Shown here: positions 1-7,037 of the stretch, piece by piece
How the letters are laid out: each line of letters starts with the position of its first letter
How positions within the stretch are numbered: the first letter of the stretch is position 1
Assembly: GCA_934183045.1 (NCBI GenBank)
Contig: CAKPRW010000002.1
Span: forward strand, 1-41,407
Source: an uncultured Clostridia bacterium
GTDB taxonomy: Bacteria; Bacillota; Clostridia; TANB77; CAG-508
Length of the DNA: 41,407 nucleotides
Direction: 5' to 3'
Made by a program: the position numbers and the translations under genes
The notes under the pieces: model-generated
Database searches by the model: none
What the model was told of the DNA's origin: nothing
Seen by the model: only the letters and a program-made list of their open reading frames with translations

Positions 1-631
1 CATCTTCTGGTGTTAAACCTGTATCCATTATTTCTTTTGGTAGTGGATTTTTTGCTCTGTTATAAAAATCAGTTTGTATAAGTCCAGGACATACATCTGT
101 TATTTTAATATTGTTTCTTGCTAAATCGTCTTGTACTGCTTTTCTAAAAGCATTTGTACTATGTTTCGTTGCATTATAAATTGGGAATGGTGGTTCACAC
201 ATAACTCCACTTTGAGAGTTAATATTTATTATTTGACCATAACCTTGTTTTTCCATAATTGGAAATATACTTTTAATCATAGCAATAGTTCCAAACACAT
301 TAGTATCAATTACATCTTTAATTCTATCTAAAGTGTTCATTTCATCAAAAATAGGCTGTTTTAATTTTGACATATCTCCAGAAATCCACATACCTGCACA
401 ATTAATTAAGCAATCAATTTTATCATATTTTTCGTTTATCTTAGACATTACTTCACTTATCTGATTTGCTTCACTCAAATCGCACACATAATAATCCTTA
501 TTTAATTCTTTTGCAGTTTTTTCTAATTCTTTATTATCAACATCAATTAATATTAGATTTTCATCCATTAATATTTGAGCAACTGCTTTTCCAACACCAT
601 TTGCAGCGCCTGTAATAATTACATTCTTCAT
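1..631 (-). CDS. SDR-family NAD(P)-dependent oxidoreductase (C-terminus beyond window edge)
   Basis: This is a short-chain dehydrogenase/reductase, a cytosolic Rossmann-fold enzyme that uses NAD(P)H; its substrate cannot be told. The start at 631 follows an AGGAGG ribosome binding site. About 210 residues are visible and the gene runs off the left edge. A glycine-rich cofactor motif TGAANGVGK lies near residues 7-15, an NxAG-like segment (INCAG) near residue 85, and the catalytic YxxxK (YNATK) near residue 150, followed by the usual PG(L/x)IxT segment. It is the last of three closely packed minus-strand genes, 12 bases after the YqfO-like gene, so probably co-transcribed with it. Family assignment is firm; function is unknown. 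Confidence 0.9.
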   Translation of the reverse strand, partial: MKNVIITGAANGVGKAVAQILMDENLILIDVDNKELEKTAKELNKDYYVCDLSEANQISEVMSKINEKYDKIDCLINCAGMWISGDMSKLKQPIFDEMNTLDRIKDVIDTNVFGTIAMIKSIFPIMEKQGYGQIININSQSGVMCEPPFPIYNATKHSTNAFRKAVQDDLARNNIKITDVCPGLIQTDFYNRAKNPLPKEIMDTGLTPED

Positions 632-643
632 ATCTAGTTCCTC

Positions 644-985
644 CTATTTAAAACTTTCTTCATCCAATAATGGAACAATATCAATAGCAGGTTCCTCATA
701 AGGATGAACTTCTCTTAATTTAACAATAACTTTTTTAACATTATCTACATCACAAACAACTTCTAGTTTTTCTTCTTCTACAAATTCTAATTTATTGTTT
801 TTTCCAATGTATGGATTAGCATTATCATTAGGTTTAAAAGTCCCAATACATTTTGTGGACATAGAACAATGTGTATAATTTCCTATAACACCTGCACCTA
901 CTTCACATATAGCGTTTCTTAATTCTTCTGCATTTTCAATAGGAATCGTGACAATTATTTTTACTCTATTTACATTAAAATTCAT
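644..985 (-). CDS. YqfO/NIF3-associated domain protein (CutA-like fold)
   Basis: This 113-residue protein matches the stand-alone form of the domain inserted in Bacillus YqfO (NIF3 family). It shows the characteristic GAGVIGNYTHCS segment near residues 30-41, a GTFKPNDNANPYIG stretch, and the C-terminal REVHPYEEPAIDIVPL motif. That C-terminal motif is shared with the CutA-like ferredoxin fold. No catalytic metal ligands of the NIF3 core are present, so an enzymatic role is not supported; the family is functionally uncharacterised. The start at 985 is preceded by AAAGGA. It lies 19 bases after the upstream gene and 12 bases before the SDR gene, which implies an operon. Confidence 0.85.
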   Translation of the reverse strand: MNFNVNRVKIIVTIPIENAEELRNAICEVGAGVIGNYTHCSMSTKCIGTFKPNDNANPYIGKNNKLEFVEEEKLEVVCDVDNVKKVIVKLREVHPYEEPAIDIVPLLDEESFK

Positions 986-1004
986 TTTATCATCCTTTCA
1001 TTAT

Positions 1005-1676
1005 TTATCTACTCACAGGCGGATTTTTAATCTTTATCTGAACCTCAATCATTTCAATAAAAATATTTAAATACTGCTTTAATACATCAAAATCAATATT
1101 TTCGTAATCTCTCTCATAATGTGTATTGTCATTACCTAGTATTCTTACAACATCAGCACAGTTGCTCATATCAACATCTTTTAAATATAATTCAATTGCC
1201 TTATAAAGTTTATATTTTACAACATCCTCTTTCTTTTCTCCTAATATATTAATTGCAAAATCCTTAATTAATACTTCTAAAGCATTTCTATACCCACATC
1301 CAGCAAGTTCATAATTAGTATCATATTCTGCTTTATAAGCTTGATTATATAATTTGATAAACCTTGGAGATACATTTTGTATTTCTTTACTAAATTCTTT
1401 GCCTTGAAAATTTGGAAATACAGAATATGGAATAAATATTTCTTCATCTTTCATTTTTTTATATGAAACATGAAAAATTTTATCACAACTAGTACATTTG
1501 TAAGTTACATCTGCAATTAGTCCACCAGTTATTGAGAATGCCTTTACATCTATTCTCGTTGCATCTGTGCCAATTCCGCAATATGGACAAGTTAAAACTT
1601 TAGAATGCCTTTTATTATTTAAATCTGCAAATGGAGTATTAGTAAAGGTTCTTTCTTTATATACAATATCAGCCAT
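1005..1676 (-). CDS. Zinc-ribbon protein with DUF4145-like C-terminal domain
   Basis: The start is placed at 1676 because GGGAGG sits just upstream; a longer reading frame to 1748 would run back through the promoter and lacks a ribosome binding site. The resulting 223-residue protein has two CxxC pairs (residues 30/33 and 61/64) forming a zinc ribbon. The helical C-terminal half carries an ELAGCGYRNALEVLIKDFA segment and a later NDNTHYERDY segment, typical of DUF4145-type proteins, which often accompany restriction or defence genes. No nuclease or other catalytic motif is visible. It is first in a three-gene minus-strand operon driven by the promoter at 1711-1739, which belongs to a promoter cassette repeated upstream of two other genes. 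Confidence 0.75.
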   Translation of the reverse strand: MADIVYKERTFTNTPFADLNNKRHSKVLTCPYCGIGTDATRIDVKAFSITGGLIADVTYKCTSCDKIFHVSYKKMKDEEIFIPYSVFPNFQGKEFSKEIQNVSPRFIKLYNQAYKAEYDTNYELAGCGYRNALEVLIKDFAINILGEKKEDVVKYKLYKAIELYLKDVDMSNCADVVRILGNDNTHYERDYENIDFDVLKQYLNIFIEMIEVQIKIKNPPVSR

Positions 1677-1710
1677 AATTAACCTCCCTAAAAAGAATAA
1701 TTTCGTATTT

Positions 1711-1739
1711 ATTATACTATAAAACAACAAAATTCTCCA
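1711..1739 (-). promoter_or_regulatory. Minus-strand promoter of the DUF4145 operon (cassette copy A)
   Basis: On the minus strand TGGAGA, 17 bases, then TATAAT. The surrounding 45 bases are nearly identical to segments upstream of the MBL hydrolase (about 4520-4565) and, in part, the serine hydrolase (about 5742-5785). Confidence 0.7.
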
Positions 1740-1747
1740 TACTCCCA

Positions 1748-1776
1748 TTGAAATTTAATAAGAATTCATATATAAT
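1748..1776 (+). promoter_or_regulatory. Plus-strand promoter of a structured leader (cassette copy A)
   Basis: TTGAAA (1748-1753), a 17-base spacer, TATAAT (1771-1776). It fires divergently from the minus-strand promoter just to its left and would start transcription near 1783. Copy B at about 4560 keeps TTGAAA but has TCTAAT at -10. Confidence 0.7.
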
Positions 1777-1782
1777 ATTTTT

Positions 1783-1915
1783 AGAAAGAGAGCGTTACGG
1801 TTCGTAAGCTGTTGCTTAACCGCTCCAGTGACGTTTCTGTTCGAACTTTTAGTTTGAAACGGAAGATATGAAATCAATCAGAGAAATTTGGTTGATTTTT
1901 TTGCGTTAGCAAGAA
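1783..1915 (+). ncRNA. Unassigned structured leader RNA with terminator (copy A)
   Basis: Starting at the predicted transcription start, the RNA contains the hairpin TTACG-GTT-CGTAA, a surrounding stem in which GAGCG pairs toward CGCTC, a second hairpin (GTTCGAAC...GTTTGAAAC) and finally a terminator stem at 1872-1902 followed by seven T. A related sequence lies at 4595-4705. The shared words GTTCGTAA, CGCTCCA, GTGACGTT and the terminator AAATCAATC...GATTTTTTT are kept while the intervening bases differ, as expected for conserved structure. I could not match it to T-box, THF, preQ1 or other riboswitch consensus sequences. A decayed coding remnant follows, so it may be an orphaned attenuator or a small RNA. 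Confidence 0.5.
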
Positions 1916-1933
1916 AATCATCCTCAAAGAAAG

Positions 1934-2175
1934 GATGGAATCAAAATAAAAATAATTAAACAAGAACTATAATTTGAAGAAAGTTTAAAGCAAAGATTAG
2001 AGTTTATATGTGAATTTGCTAATGTGACTCCTACTTTTATAAATGGTAGCATACGAAAATTTAATATATATTGAATCTGATAATAAATTTGTAATAGTTT
2101 AAATAGTAAGTTGTTTTTGAAAATTATGGTTTTGATCTTGCGTTTATAGAAGAAGTTATTGATAAACATAGTTAA
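1934..2175 (+). pseudogene. Decayed gene remnant of unknown family
   Basis: An AAAGGA-like ribosome binding site and ATG at 1934 open a frame that breaks almost at once. Coherent protein-like stretches survive: in one frame FEESLKQRLEFICEFANV followed by TPTFINGSIRKFNIY (about 1973-2071), bounded by in-frame TAA and TGA, and in another frame NYGFDLAFIEEVIDKHS before the stop ending at 2175. This mixture of protein-like sequence with stops and a frame change indicates a dead gene downstream of the leader RNA. No CGG lies at the breaks, so this differs from the CGG-frameshifted genes. The family is not recognised. Confidence 0.5.
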
Positions 2176-2187
2176 AAATGTTATAAT
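2159..2187 (+). promoter_or_regulatory. Consensus promoter of the 102-residue hypothetical gene
   Basis: TTGATA (2159-2164), 17 bases, TATAAT (2182-2187). The -35 lies inside the last codons of the decayed gene. Confidence 0.75.
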
Positions 2188-2231
2188 ATATATGATAAGG
2201 ATTTTTGGAAACCCGAAAGCATTTAATACTT

Positions 2232-2255
2232 GGAGGTTTCAAAACCTCCAAGATA
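2232..2255 (+). promoter_or_regulatory. Perfect 10-bp hairpin in the 5' leader
   Basis: CTTGGAGGTT-TCAA-AACCTCCAAG lies between the promoter and the ribosome binding site AAGGAGG of the next gene. It is not followed by a T-run, so it is more likely an RNA-stability or protein-binding element than a terminator. Confidence 0.6.
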
Positions 2256-2271
2256 ATTTAAGGAGGTAATT

Positions 2272-2580
2272 ATGGGAATTTTCAAAGCATTTTCTGATGA
2301 ATTTAAGGTTGAAAGAAAACGGGCAAAGCAGGAGTCACTTCGCTCTAGAGAGCAGTTACATTTAAAGGTTATATCGAGTGGAAGAATTTTAGAAATTCAG
2401 ATACTCGAAAAGAATCCTGAAATTGCTAAACTGTATGCTAGTAAAATTGAAACATTAGCCCGAGTACTTGAAAAAGAAGGTGTTAAGCATTCCAAAAGTG
2501 CGGATGGTACGATGAAATTTGAATATCCAAATGCTAAAGTGGCGGAAGACGCAAGAAAAATCTTTGCTCATTTCATGTAA
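2272..2580 (+). CDS. Hypothetical protein, 102 residues, foreign composition
   Basis: I do not recognise the family. The protein is small, basic, and soluble: a lysine/arginine-rich helical N-terminus (residues 10-30) followed by a predicted alpha/beta segment ending in DARKIFAHFM. There are no cysteines, signal peptide or membrane segments. The start is fixed by AAGGAGG. Base and codon use differ from the neighbours (GCG, CGC, CGG, CTC, CGA occur), including CGG at Arg17. The gene has its own consensus promoter, a leader hairpin and its own terminator (2585-2625). That arrangement recurs at 5965 and 25616 and suggests a single-gene horizontal acquisition. Confidence 0.7.
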   Translation: MGIFKAFSDEFKVERKRAKQESLRSREQLHLKVISSGRILEIQILEKNPEIAKLYASKIETLARVLEKEGVKHSKSADGTMKFEYPNAKVAEDARKIFAHFM

Positions 2581-2584
2581 TTGT

Positions 2585-2625
2585 AGAACAGAGGAAGTGT
2601 TTTAGGATGCTTTCTCTGTTTTATG
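2585..2625 (+). terminator. Terminator of the 102-residue gene
   Basis: ACAGAGGAAG pairs with CTTTCTCTGT (one G-U pair) around a 12-base loop, followed by a T-rich tract. It lies just after the stop codon. Confidence 0.7.
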
Positions 2626-2931
2626 TTTTTTGTAATAAAAATTATAATGATACAACTTTGATAAATTTTTTATTTTATGTTGATAATTTTTGGGGCATAT
2701 TTTACATTTACGCCTTTTTTGTATTTACTGCTATATTTACTTACATAGTTTTTTTGCATAAAGTTACTCCCGTATTACATATAGGGAGTGTGGCTGTTGC
2801 TATCGCTTTGCCACGTTTTGAATATTTCTCTAAATTTTTATATGATTGTAATTGATTTTTTGTCTTAATTTATGTACAATATTTAAAATTAACTTAAAAT
2901 AGATAATAATAGAAAGGAAGAAAATAATTTA
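2626..2931. other. Gene-poor interval with tandem hairpins
   Basis: I see no convincing gene. An open frame at 2607-2855 lacks a ribosome binding site, begins inside the terminator and has low-complexity composition. Two adjacent hairpins stand out: ACTCCC...GGGAGT (2766-2789) and GTGGC...GCCAC followed by GTTTT (2790-2819). Their GC content is well above the surroundings. The ribosome binding site of the next gene is at about 2913. Confidence 0.4.
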
Positions 2932-3462
2932 ATGAATTTATATGTAATTAGGCATGGAGAAACTAATATGGGCAAAAATAATATTATAGCTACTGAAACA
3001 GAACCACTAAATGAAACAGGAATAACCCAAGCATTAGAAATTGGAAAAGAAATTAGAAAACTAAATATTAATAAAATATATTGTTCACCAATACAAAGAG
3101 CAAAAGATACATTGAAATTATTTAAATTAGATAAAAATATACCTGTAATTATTGAAAACAGAATAAAAGAACGAAATATGGGAATATATGAGAATGTTCC
3201 TTTTTCTGAACTAAAATGGGATGAATTTTGGAACTATAATTCAGATAGATCATATCCTGAATTAGAAACTATGAAAAATGTATATGAAAGAATCTCGGAT
3301 TTTTTAAATGAATTAAAATTAAATAATAGTAATGATAATATTCTATTAGTTACTCATGGAGGAATATCAAGAGCTATTTATTGGTATTTCAATGAAATAC
3401 CAGAGAATGGAAATTCATCAAATATTAATGAGAATTGCAAAATTTATAGTTATAAATTATAG
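2932..3462 (+). CDS. Histidine phosphatase superfamily protein (phosphoglycerate mutase-like)
   Basis: A 176-residue cytosolic phosphatase of the RHG family. The catalytic RHGET motif is at residues 7-11, with His8 as the predicted phospho-acceptor. A CSPIQRAKDT segment supplies the second arginine, and the distal THGG is near residues 142-145. The substrate cannot be told; the size is that of the small acid phosphatase/PhoE/CobC-like members rather than a glycolytic mutase. A homologue of similar length lies at 38031-38618. Composition is AT-rich like the host genes. It appears to be a single-gene unit with terminator structures downstream. Confidence 0.9.
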   Translation: MNLYVIRHGETNMGKNNIIATETEPLNETGITQALEIGKEIRKLNINKIYCSPIQRAKDTLKLFKLDKNIPVIIENRIKERNMGIYENVPFSELKWDEFWNYNSDRSYPELETMKNVYERISDFLNELKLNNSNDNILLVTHGGISRAIYWYFNEIPENGNSSNINENCKIYSYKL

Positions 3463-3580
3463 AAATATTGGAATTATATATATAAATATACAATAAATGG
3501 TTTTGGATATGCTATCAAATTATAAATTTCATCAGTATTTAATAAAAATTCCTATAAGAACACTCCAACCATTGGAAATC

Positions 3581-3612
3581 AACTTACGGAATTAATTGTT
3601 CGTGAGTTTTTT
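3581..3612 (+). terminator. Probable terminator downstream of the phosphatase gene
   Basis: AACTTACG pairs with CGTGAGTT (one G-U) across a 12-base loop, followed by a T-run. It sits 120 bases after the stop codon. Confidence 0.5.
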
Positions 3613-3629
3613 ACATAAATAATATCAAA

Positions 3630-3669
3630 AAAGAGGAAAAATAGTTAAAATAATTAATCCTCTTTTTAT
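3630..3669. terminator. Bidirectional terminator between convergent genes
   Basis: AAAAAGAGGA...TCCTCTTTTT with A-tract and T-tract on either side. It can end transcription from both the phosphatase gene and the MBL gene. Confidence 0.65.
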
Positions 3670-3750
3670 TCTTTTATGTTGAATAAAAGTCATGCCCAGC
3701 CAGTGCCGAATTTGTACTCTTATATAAAACCTCCATACCCTTTATATAAA

Positions 3751-4482
3751 TTATATTTCTATTGATTCACCATCATTAAGTATAATAACATTATTAATGT
3801 TTTTTTCTATAGCATATTCTTTTGCATAGGAACTCATATGTGTTGGTATAATTTTTTTATTAAATTTTTTAGATAAAAATTCAATATCGTGAACCCCCAT
3901 ATGTTTATTGTTACTGTCAATAAAACTCATATCTAAAATAGAAATATTAGAATTTTCTAATATTCTATCAATACTTTCACAATACGAACTATCGCCAGAT
4001 AATCCTATTGACCTATTATTATGTTTTATAACATATCCAAATGCTGGTGAAAAATCTCCATGTACAACATCATAAGAAGTTGCATAATAACCTTTACATA
4101 TTTCTTGGTTATTTAAAGAATCAAACTCTATAAATTTAACATTTGTTTTATCTCTTAATATTGTCCAGTCTTTTATATCTGAGTAAATTAAAGCAATTAT
4201 TTTTGCAATAACCTTTTCAGTACCATTAGGGCAATAAATATTTAAATCATTATTTGCAGAAAAAAAATTTCTTTGCATTATTAGAAAAGGTAAATCAAGA
4301 AAATGGTCTCCATGCAAATGAGTAATTAAAAGAGTATCTATATTATTTATATCTACATTTTGTTCTAATAAGGTTTTTACAATTCCATTCCCGCAATCAA
4401 CCATAATTCTCTCATCAATCAAGCAGCATGAACTTCTATCTTTAACAGAAATAGCACCTGTTCCAATCATTTTTATTTTCAT
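3751..4482 (-). CDS. Metallo-beta-lactamase-fold hydrolase, RNase Z/phosphodiesterase-like
   Basis: A 243-residue cytosolic MBL-fold enzyme. Metal ligands follow the family order: HxHxDH at residues 55-60 (THLHGDH), His141 in VVHGDF, Asp164 in LSGDSS, and the last His at 215 in PTHMSS. Architecture and size resemble the RNase Z/ElaC or cyclic-phosphodiesterase-like subgroup, which acts on phosphodiester bonds; the true substrate is unknown. The start at 4482 follows AAGGAG. It is transcribed by a minus-strand promoter (about 4524-4552) belonging to the repeated promoter cassette and ends before a bidirectional terminator. Composition is host-like. Confidence 0.85.
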   Translation of the reverse strand: MKIKMIGTGAISVKDRSSCCLIDERIMVDCGNGIVKTLLEQNVDINNIDTLLITHLHGDHFLDLPFLIMQRNFFSANNDLNIYCPNGTEKVIAKIIALIYSDIKDWTILRDKTNVKFIEFDSLNNQEICKGYYATSYDVVHGDFSPAFGYVIKHNNRSIGLSGDSSYCESIDRILENSNISILDMSFIDSNNKHMGVHDIEFLSKKFNKKIIPTHMSSYAKEYAIEKNINNVIILNDGESIEI

Positions 4483-4518
4483 ATAAAAATTCTCCTTATA
4501 TAATCAAGTTTAATTTTG

Positions 4519-4705
4519 AATATATTATACTATAAAATAACAAAATACTCTATACTCCCATTGAAATTTGATAGCAATTCATTTCTAATGTTTATAGAAA
4601 AAGAACAAAGTTCGTAACTTGTATGTAATCGCTCCATAAGGTAAAATCGTTGTACCAAGTGACGTTAATGATTAAATCAATCTGAAAAGATTGATTTTTT
4701 TGTGC
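4519..4705 (+). repeat. Divergent promoter cassette plus structured leader, copy B
   Basis: Nearly identical to 1706-1780 in its promoter half (shared block about 4526-4570) and related to 1783-1915 in its leader half (GTTCGTAA, CGCTCCA, GTGACGTT, terminator AAATCAATC...GATTGATTTTTTT at about 4673-4695). The plus -10 has become TCTAAT. A ribosome-binding-site-like AAAGAGGGG and an ATG follow at 4729, but no gene survives there. The minus-strand half still provides the promoter of the MBL gene. Confidence 0.65.
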
Positions 4706-4740
4706 GTTATTGTAAGGAAAGAGGGGACATGATTAAAATG

Positions 4741-4775
4741 ATAAAGACAATGCTTAAGTGGCATTGTCTTTATAT
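4741..4775 (-). terminator. Terminator of the serine hydrolase gene
   Basis: A perfect 12-bp stem (ATAAAGACAATGC/GCATTGTCTTTAT) with a 7-base loop. The 5' arm (minus strand) overlaps the stop codon at 4770-4772. Confidence 0.65.
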
Positions 4776-5705
4776 TAAATTTCTCAATATCTCAGTAACA
4801 TTTTTCATATCTTTTTCTGTCGACATTATAGTTATTAATAAATTCTTATCTTTATTTAAAATGATATATTGCCCATTAGATCCATCTCTAAAAATATAAC
4901 CATCTCGTGATATAAAAGTGAAATATCCTATTCCTATTTTAGGTAATACTCTTTCAGGCTTGTAAGCAGATGGTGTTTCTAATTTCATAGAACACATTTC
5001 TTTTATCCAGGTGTTCGAAATAATTTGATGATTATTATATTTTCCTTCATTTAGTAATAATTGACCTATTTTATGGAAATCCGAATGTTTAAGATATAAT
5101 CCAGTAGCTCCGGGACAATATTTACCATAGTTTTCCCATTTATAATCTAAAATGTTAAGTTTTTTAAATATATTTTCATCGATAAAATCTGTTAAATTTT
5201 TATTAAATGCTTCTTGGAAGAAAACAGACAAAATAAATGGTTCTACATTATTATATGCAAATCTAATTCCTGCTTCATATGGGATATCATAATTTAGAGC
5301 ATAGTCTACTAATTTTTCTTTATCGATGTCTTGTATAAATCTTTCAGACATCATTTGTGATTCATAGCCAGTAGTATGAGTAAGTAGATCTTTTATAGTC
5401 CATTTTTTAATTTTATCAATATTACTTTTATTCTTTATATTTACTATATCTTTAATTATTGGATAAATTTTAGTATTTAAAGTTAATGGTTTACCTGATA
5501 TTGATAGTTTTTTATTAATTGCTATTCCAATAGCCATAGCAACTAATAATTTAGAACAACTTTTTAATTCATGTAATTGCTCATCTTTATAAAAATACTT
5601 TTCAATTTTTCCATCTTGTTCAATAAATATACTATCGATATTTAGACTTGGTAGAGTTTTAGACAACATACTTACATTGTTTATTACGTCTTGTATATTA
5701 ATCAA
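4770..5705 (-). CDS. Serine hydrolase, beta-lactamase/penicillin-binding-protein fold (class C-like)
   Basis: The start is placed at a TTG at 5705 because AGGAGG lies 8 bases upstream; the in-frame ATG at 5738 lies upstream of that site. The 311-residue protein has the SxxK nucleophile motif S49-C-S-K52 (SCSK), YxN at residues 152-154 (YNN) and a DGSNGQ segment in place of the usual HxG/KTG motif near the C-terminus. DLLTHTTGY at about 107-115 is typical of the AmpC/esterase family. There is no signal peptide, so it should be cytosolic and more likely an esterase or peptidase than a secreted beta-lactamase. Its promoter carries part of the repeated cassette. Confidence 0.85.
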   Translation of the reverse strand: MINIQDVINNVSMLSKTLPSLNIDSIFIEQDGKIEKYFYKDEQLHELKSCSKLLVAMAIGIAINKKLSISGKPLTLNTKIYPIIKDIVNIKNKSNIDKIKKWTIKDLLTHTTGYESQMMSERFIQDIDKEKLVDYALNYDIPYEAGIRFAYNNVEPFILSVFFQEAFNKNLTDFIDENIFKKLNILDYKWENYGKYCPGATGLYLKHSDFHKIGQLLLNEGKYNNHQIISNTWIKEMCSMKLETPSAYKPERVLPKIGIGYFTFISRDGYIFRDGSNGQYIILNKDKNLLITIMSTEKDMKNVTEILRNLI

Positions 5706-5741
5706 ATTGAATCCTCCTTTTAACAAGTTAAAAAACACTAC

Positions 5742-5785
5742 TACATTATACTATAAAACAACAAAATTTTCCATATTTGAAATCT
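5742..5785 (-). repeat. Divergent promoter cassette, partial copy C
   Basis: Matches copies A and B over the minus-strand promoter (TATAAT complement at 5745-5750, TGGAAA at 5768-5773) and through TTGAAA, then diverges. It drives the serine hydrolase gene. Confidence 0.6.
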
Positions 5786-5803
5786 GAAAAACTTTAAACA
5801 TGT

Positions 5804-5832
5804 TTGAATTTTATGTAAATATATAGTATAAT
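5804..5832 (+). promoter_or_regulatory. Consensus promoter of the 265-residue hypothetical gene
   Basis: TTGAAT (5804-5809), 17 bases, TATAAT (5827-5832). Confidence 0.75.
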
Positions 5833-5839
5833 AAAAATA

Positions 5840-5955
5840 ACATGGGCAAAGTCCTGTGTAGATTATCTTGTTTTCACTGATTAGTGAGAGGGATTTCCTC
5901 TAACTTCTCGGTTTATCAAATGTAACCAAATAAACAACAGTAAAAGTATTAAGGA
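5840..5955 (+). promoter_or_regulatory. Structured 5' leader with shared motif
   Basis: The leader holds hairpins CACT-GATT-AGTG and AGAGG-GATTT-CCTCT, followed by AAATGTAACCAAATAA. The leader of the gene at 25616 has a strong hairpin followed by AAATGTAACCAATAA in the corresponding place. The role is unknown. Confidence 0.5.
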
Positions 5956-5964
5956 GAAATTACT

Positions 5965-6762
5965 ATGTTTGAAATTACTATGTTTGGAAGAAAAAACAAC
6001 CCGTATATCTCTCGGATGACAAACTACATGAATGAAGCTATTGAGGGAAGATATTTACCGACACCATGTGCAGAAGAAATCAGACCTATGATTGAGACTT
6101 TTTTTAAAAAGTCTATGAAGGCTAAAGTCAAGTGGGACGGATCCAGTGTATGTTGGCACATTGAAAGCATCACTGAAATTGTGAAGCATCTTGCTGAAAA
6201 TACCCGTAACTACGAGAAGCTCAGCACTGAAGATGTTACATCTCTTAAAAAGATCTTTGACGAATTAGATGCACTTCATTCTGAAGCACTTGAGCTCAAT
6301 TCTCAGTCAAGAGACAGGGCTGATCGGGCTAATCTCAGTAGCAAAATCAGTTGCATCAGCGAAATTGTATGCAAAAACGTGGTTGGTATGCACGACTCAG
6401 AGGAACAACACGACAATTATCATGACGGAATGATTTTTCAGAGTTATGAAGACTTGTGGAAAGTAGTACATCGTGTCAACATCGAGTGGGATGAATTGTG
6501 CCGTAGAGGTTTTTCTCTGAGAGTGTTTTATGATTATTGGGAGTATTTCAAGTATGCCAGATCTAAAGGCTGCGAGAAGTCCGAAGAAGAAAAATTGGAA
6601 GATTTTATGGCAATACTCGACGGTAAGAAGATGTTTGTTCCAATTTATGAGAACAAACCTATATGTTTCAAAGTAGTTGACAATGATTTCGAAGGAGTAG
6701 TTGTTAACAAAGTAGAGAACAGATACAGTAAGTCTTATCGTATGCGTCAGAGTGGCGAATAA
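5965..6762 (+). CDS. Hypothetical protein, 265 residues, foreign composition
   Basis: I do not recognise the family. The protein is soluble, charged and mostly helical, with heptad-like stretches around residues 70-110, and no membrane segment, signal peptide or enzyme motif. The start follows AAGGAG. Codon use is clearly unlike the neighbours: CTC, GAC, AAC and CGG are common. CGG encodes Arg17 and another arginine near residue 113. If CGG caused a +1 shift here the frame would stop after one more codon, which makes this gene a useful test of the frameshift idea. It has its own promoter, a structured leader and a terminator, so it looks like a stand-alone acquired gene. Confidence 0.7.
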   Translation: MFEITMFGRKNNPYISRMTNYMNEAIEGRYLPTPCAEEIRPMIETFFKKSMKAKVKWDGSSVCWHIESITEIVKHLAENTRNYEKLSTEDVTSLKKIFDELDALHSEALELNSQSRDRADRANLSSKISCISEIVCKNVVGMHDSEEQHDNYHDGMIFQSYEDLWKVVHRVNIEWDELCRRGFSLRVFYDYWEYFKYARSKGCEKSEEEKLEDFMAILDGKKMFVPIYENKPICFKVVDNDFEGVVVNKVENRYSKSYRMRQSGE

Positions 6763-6799
6763 GGGCAGTTCTTGAACTCTTAAGAGTAAACGTAGTACA

Positions 6800-6832
6800 A
6801 AAAACTGGTTCGTAAGAGCCAGTTTTTTTGTA
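6800..6832 (+). terminator. Terminator of the 265-residue gene
   Basis: AACTGGTTC-GTAA-GAGCCAGTT (one G-U pair) followed by a T-run. Confidence 0.8.
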
Positions 6833-7037
6833 TGGTACATTTTGGATTCTCCTTAAAATTATATACTTGATAGCATTATATCTTAAACTGCAAAAAATCC
6901 TATATATTAAAAAATATAATTAATATTTGTTTTATTTTGTAAAATTAATGAAAAAAAACAAAAGGCTATGATATAATCAGAAATGTTAAATAATTTATGA
7001 TAAATTTTAATTCAAAAAATAAAAGGAGAGAAATAAA

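Noticed and set aside
1783..1915. Leader A as a THF, T-box or preQ1 riboswitch
   Set aside because: It contains CCGCTCCA, reminiscent of the THF riboswitch 3' end, but the rest of the consensus is missing, and there is no TGGNACC T-box bulge sequence.
2607..2855. 82-residue open frame
   Set aside because: It starts inside a terminator hairpin, has no ribosome binding site, and contains GC-rich hairpins better explained as RNA structure.
4702..4899. 65-residue frame on the plus strand
   Set aside because: It runs through the terminator of the serine hydrolase gene and antisense to that gene's 3' end; it has no homology-like features.
6397..6840. 147-residue minus-strand frame
   Set aside because: It lies antisense to the 265-residue gene and its terminator; it has no ribosome binding site and an unlikely amino-acid composition.
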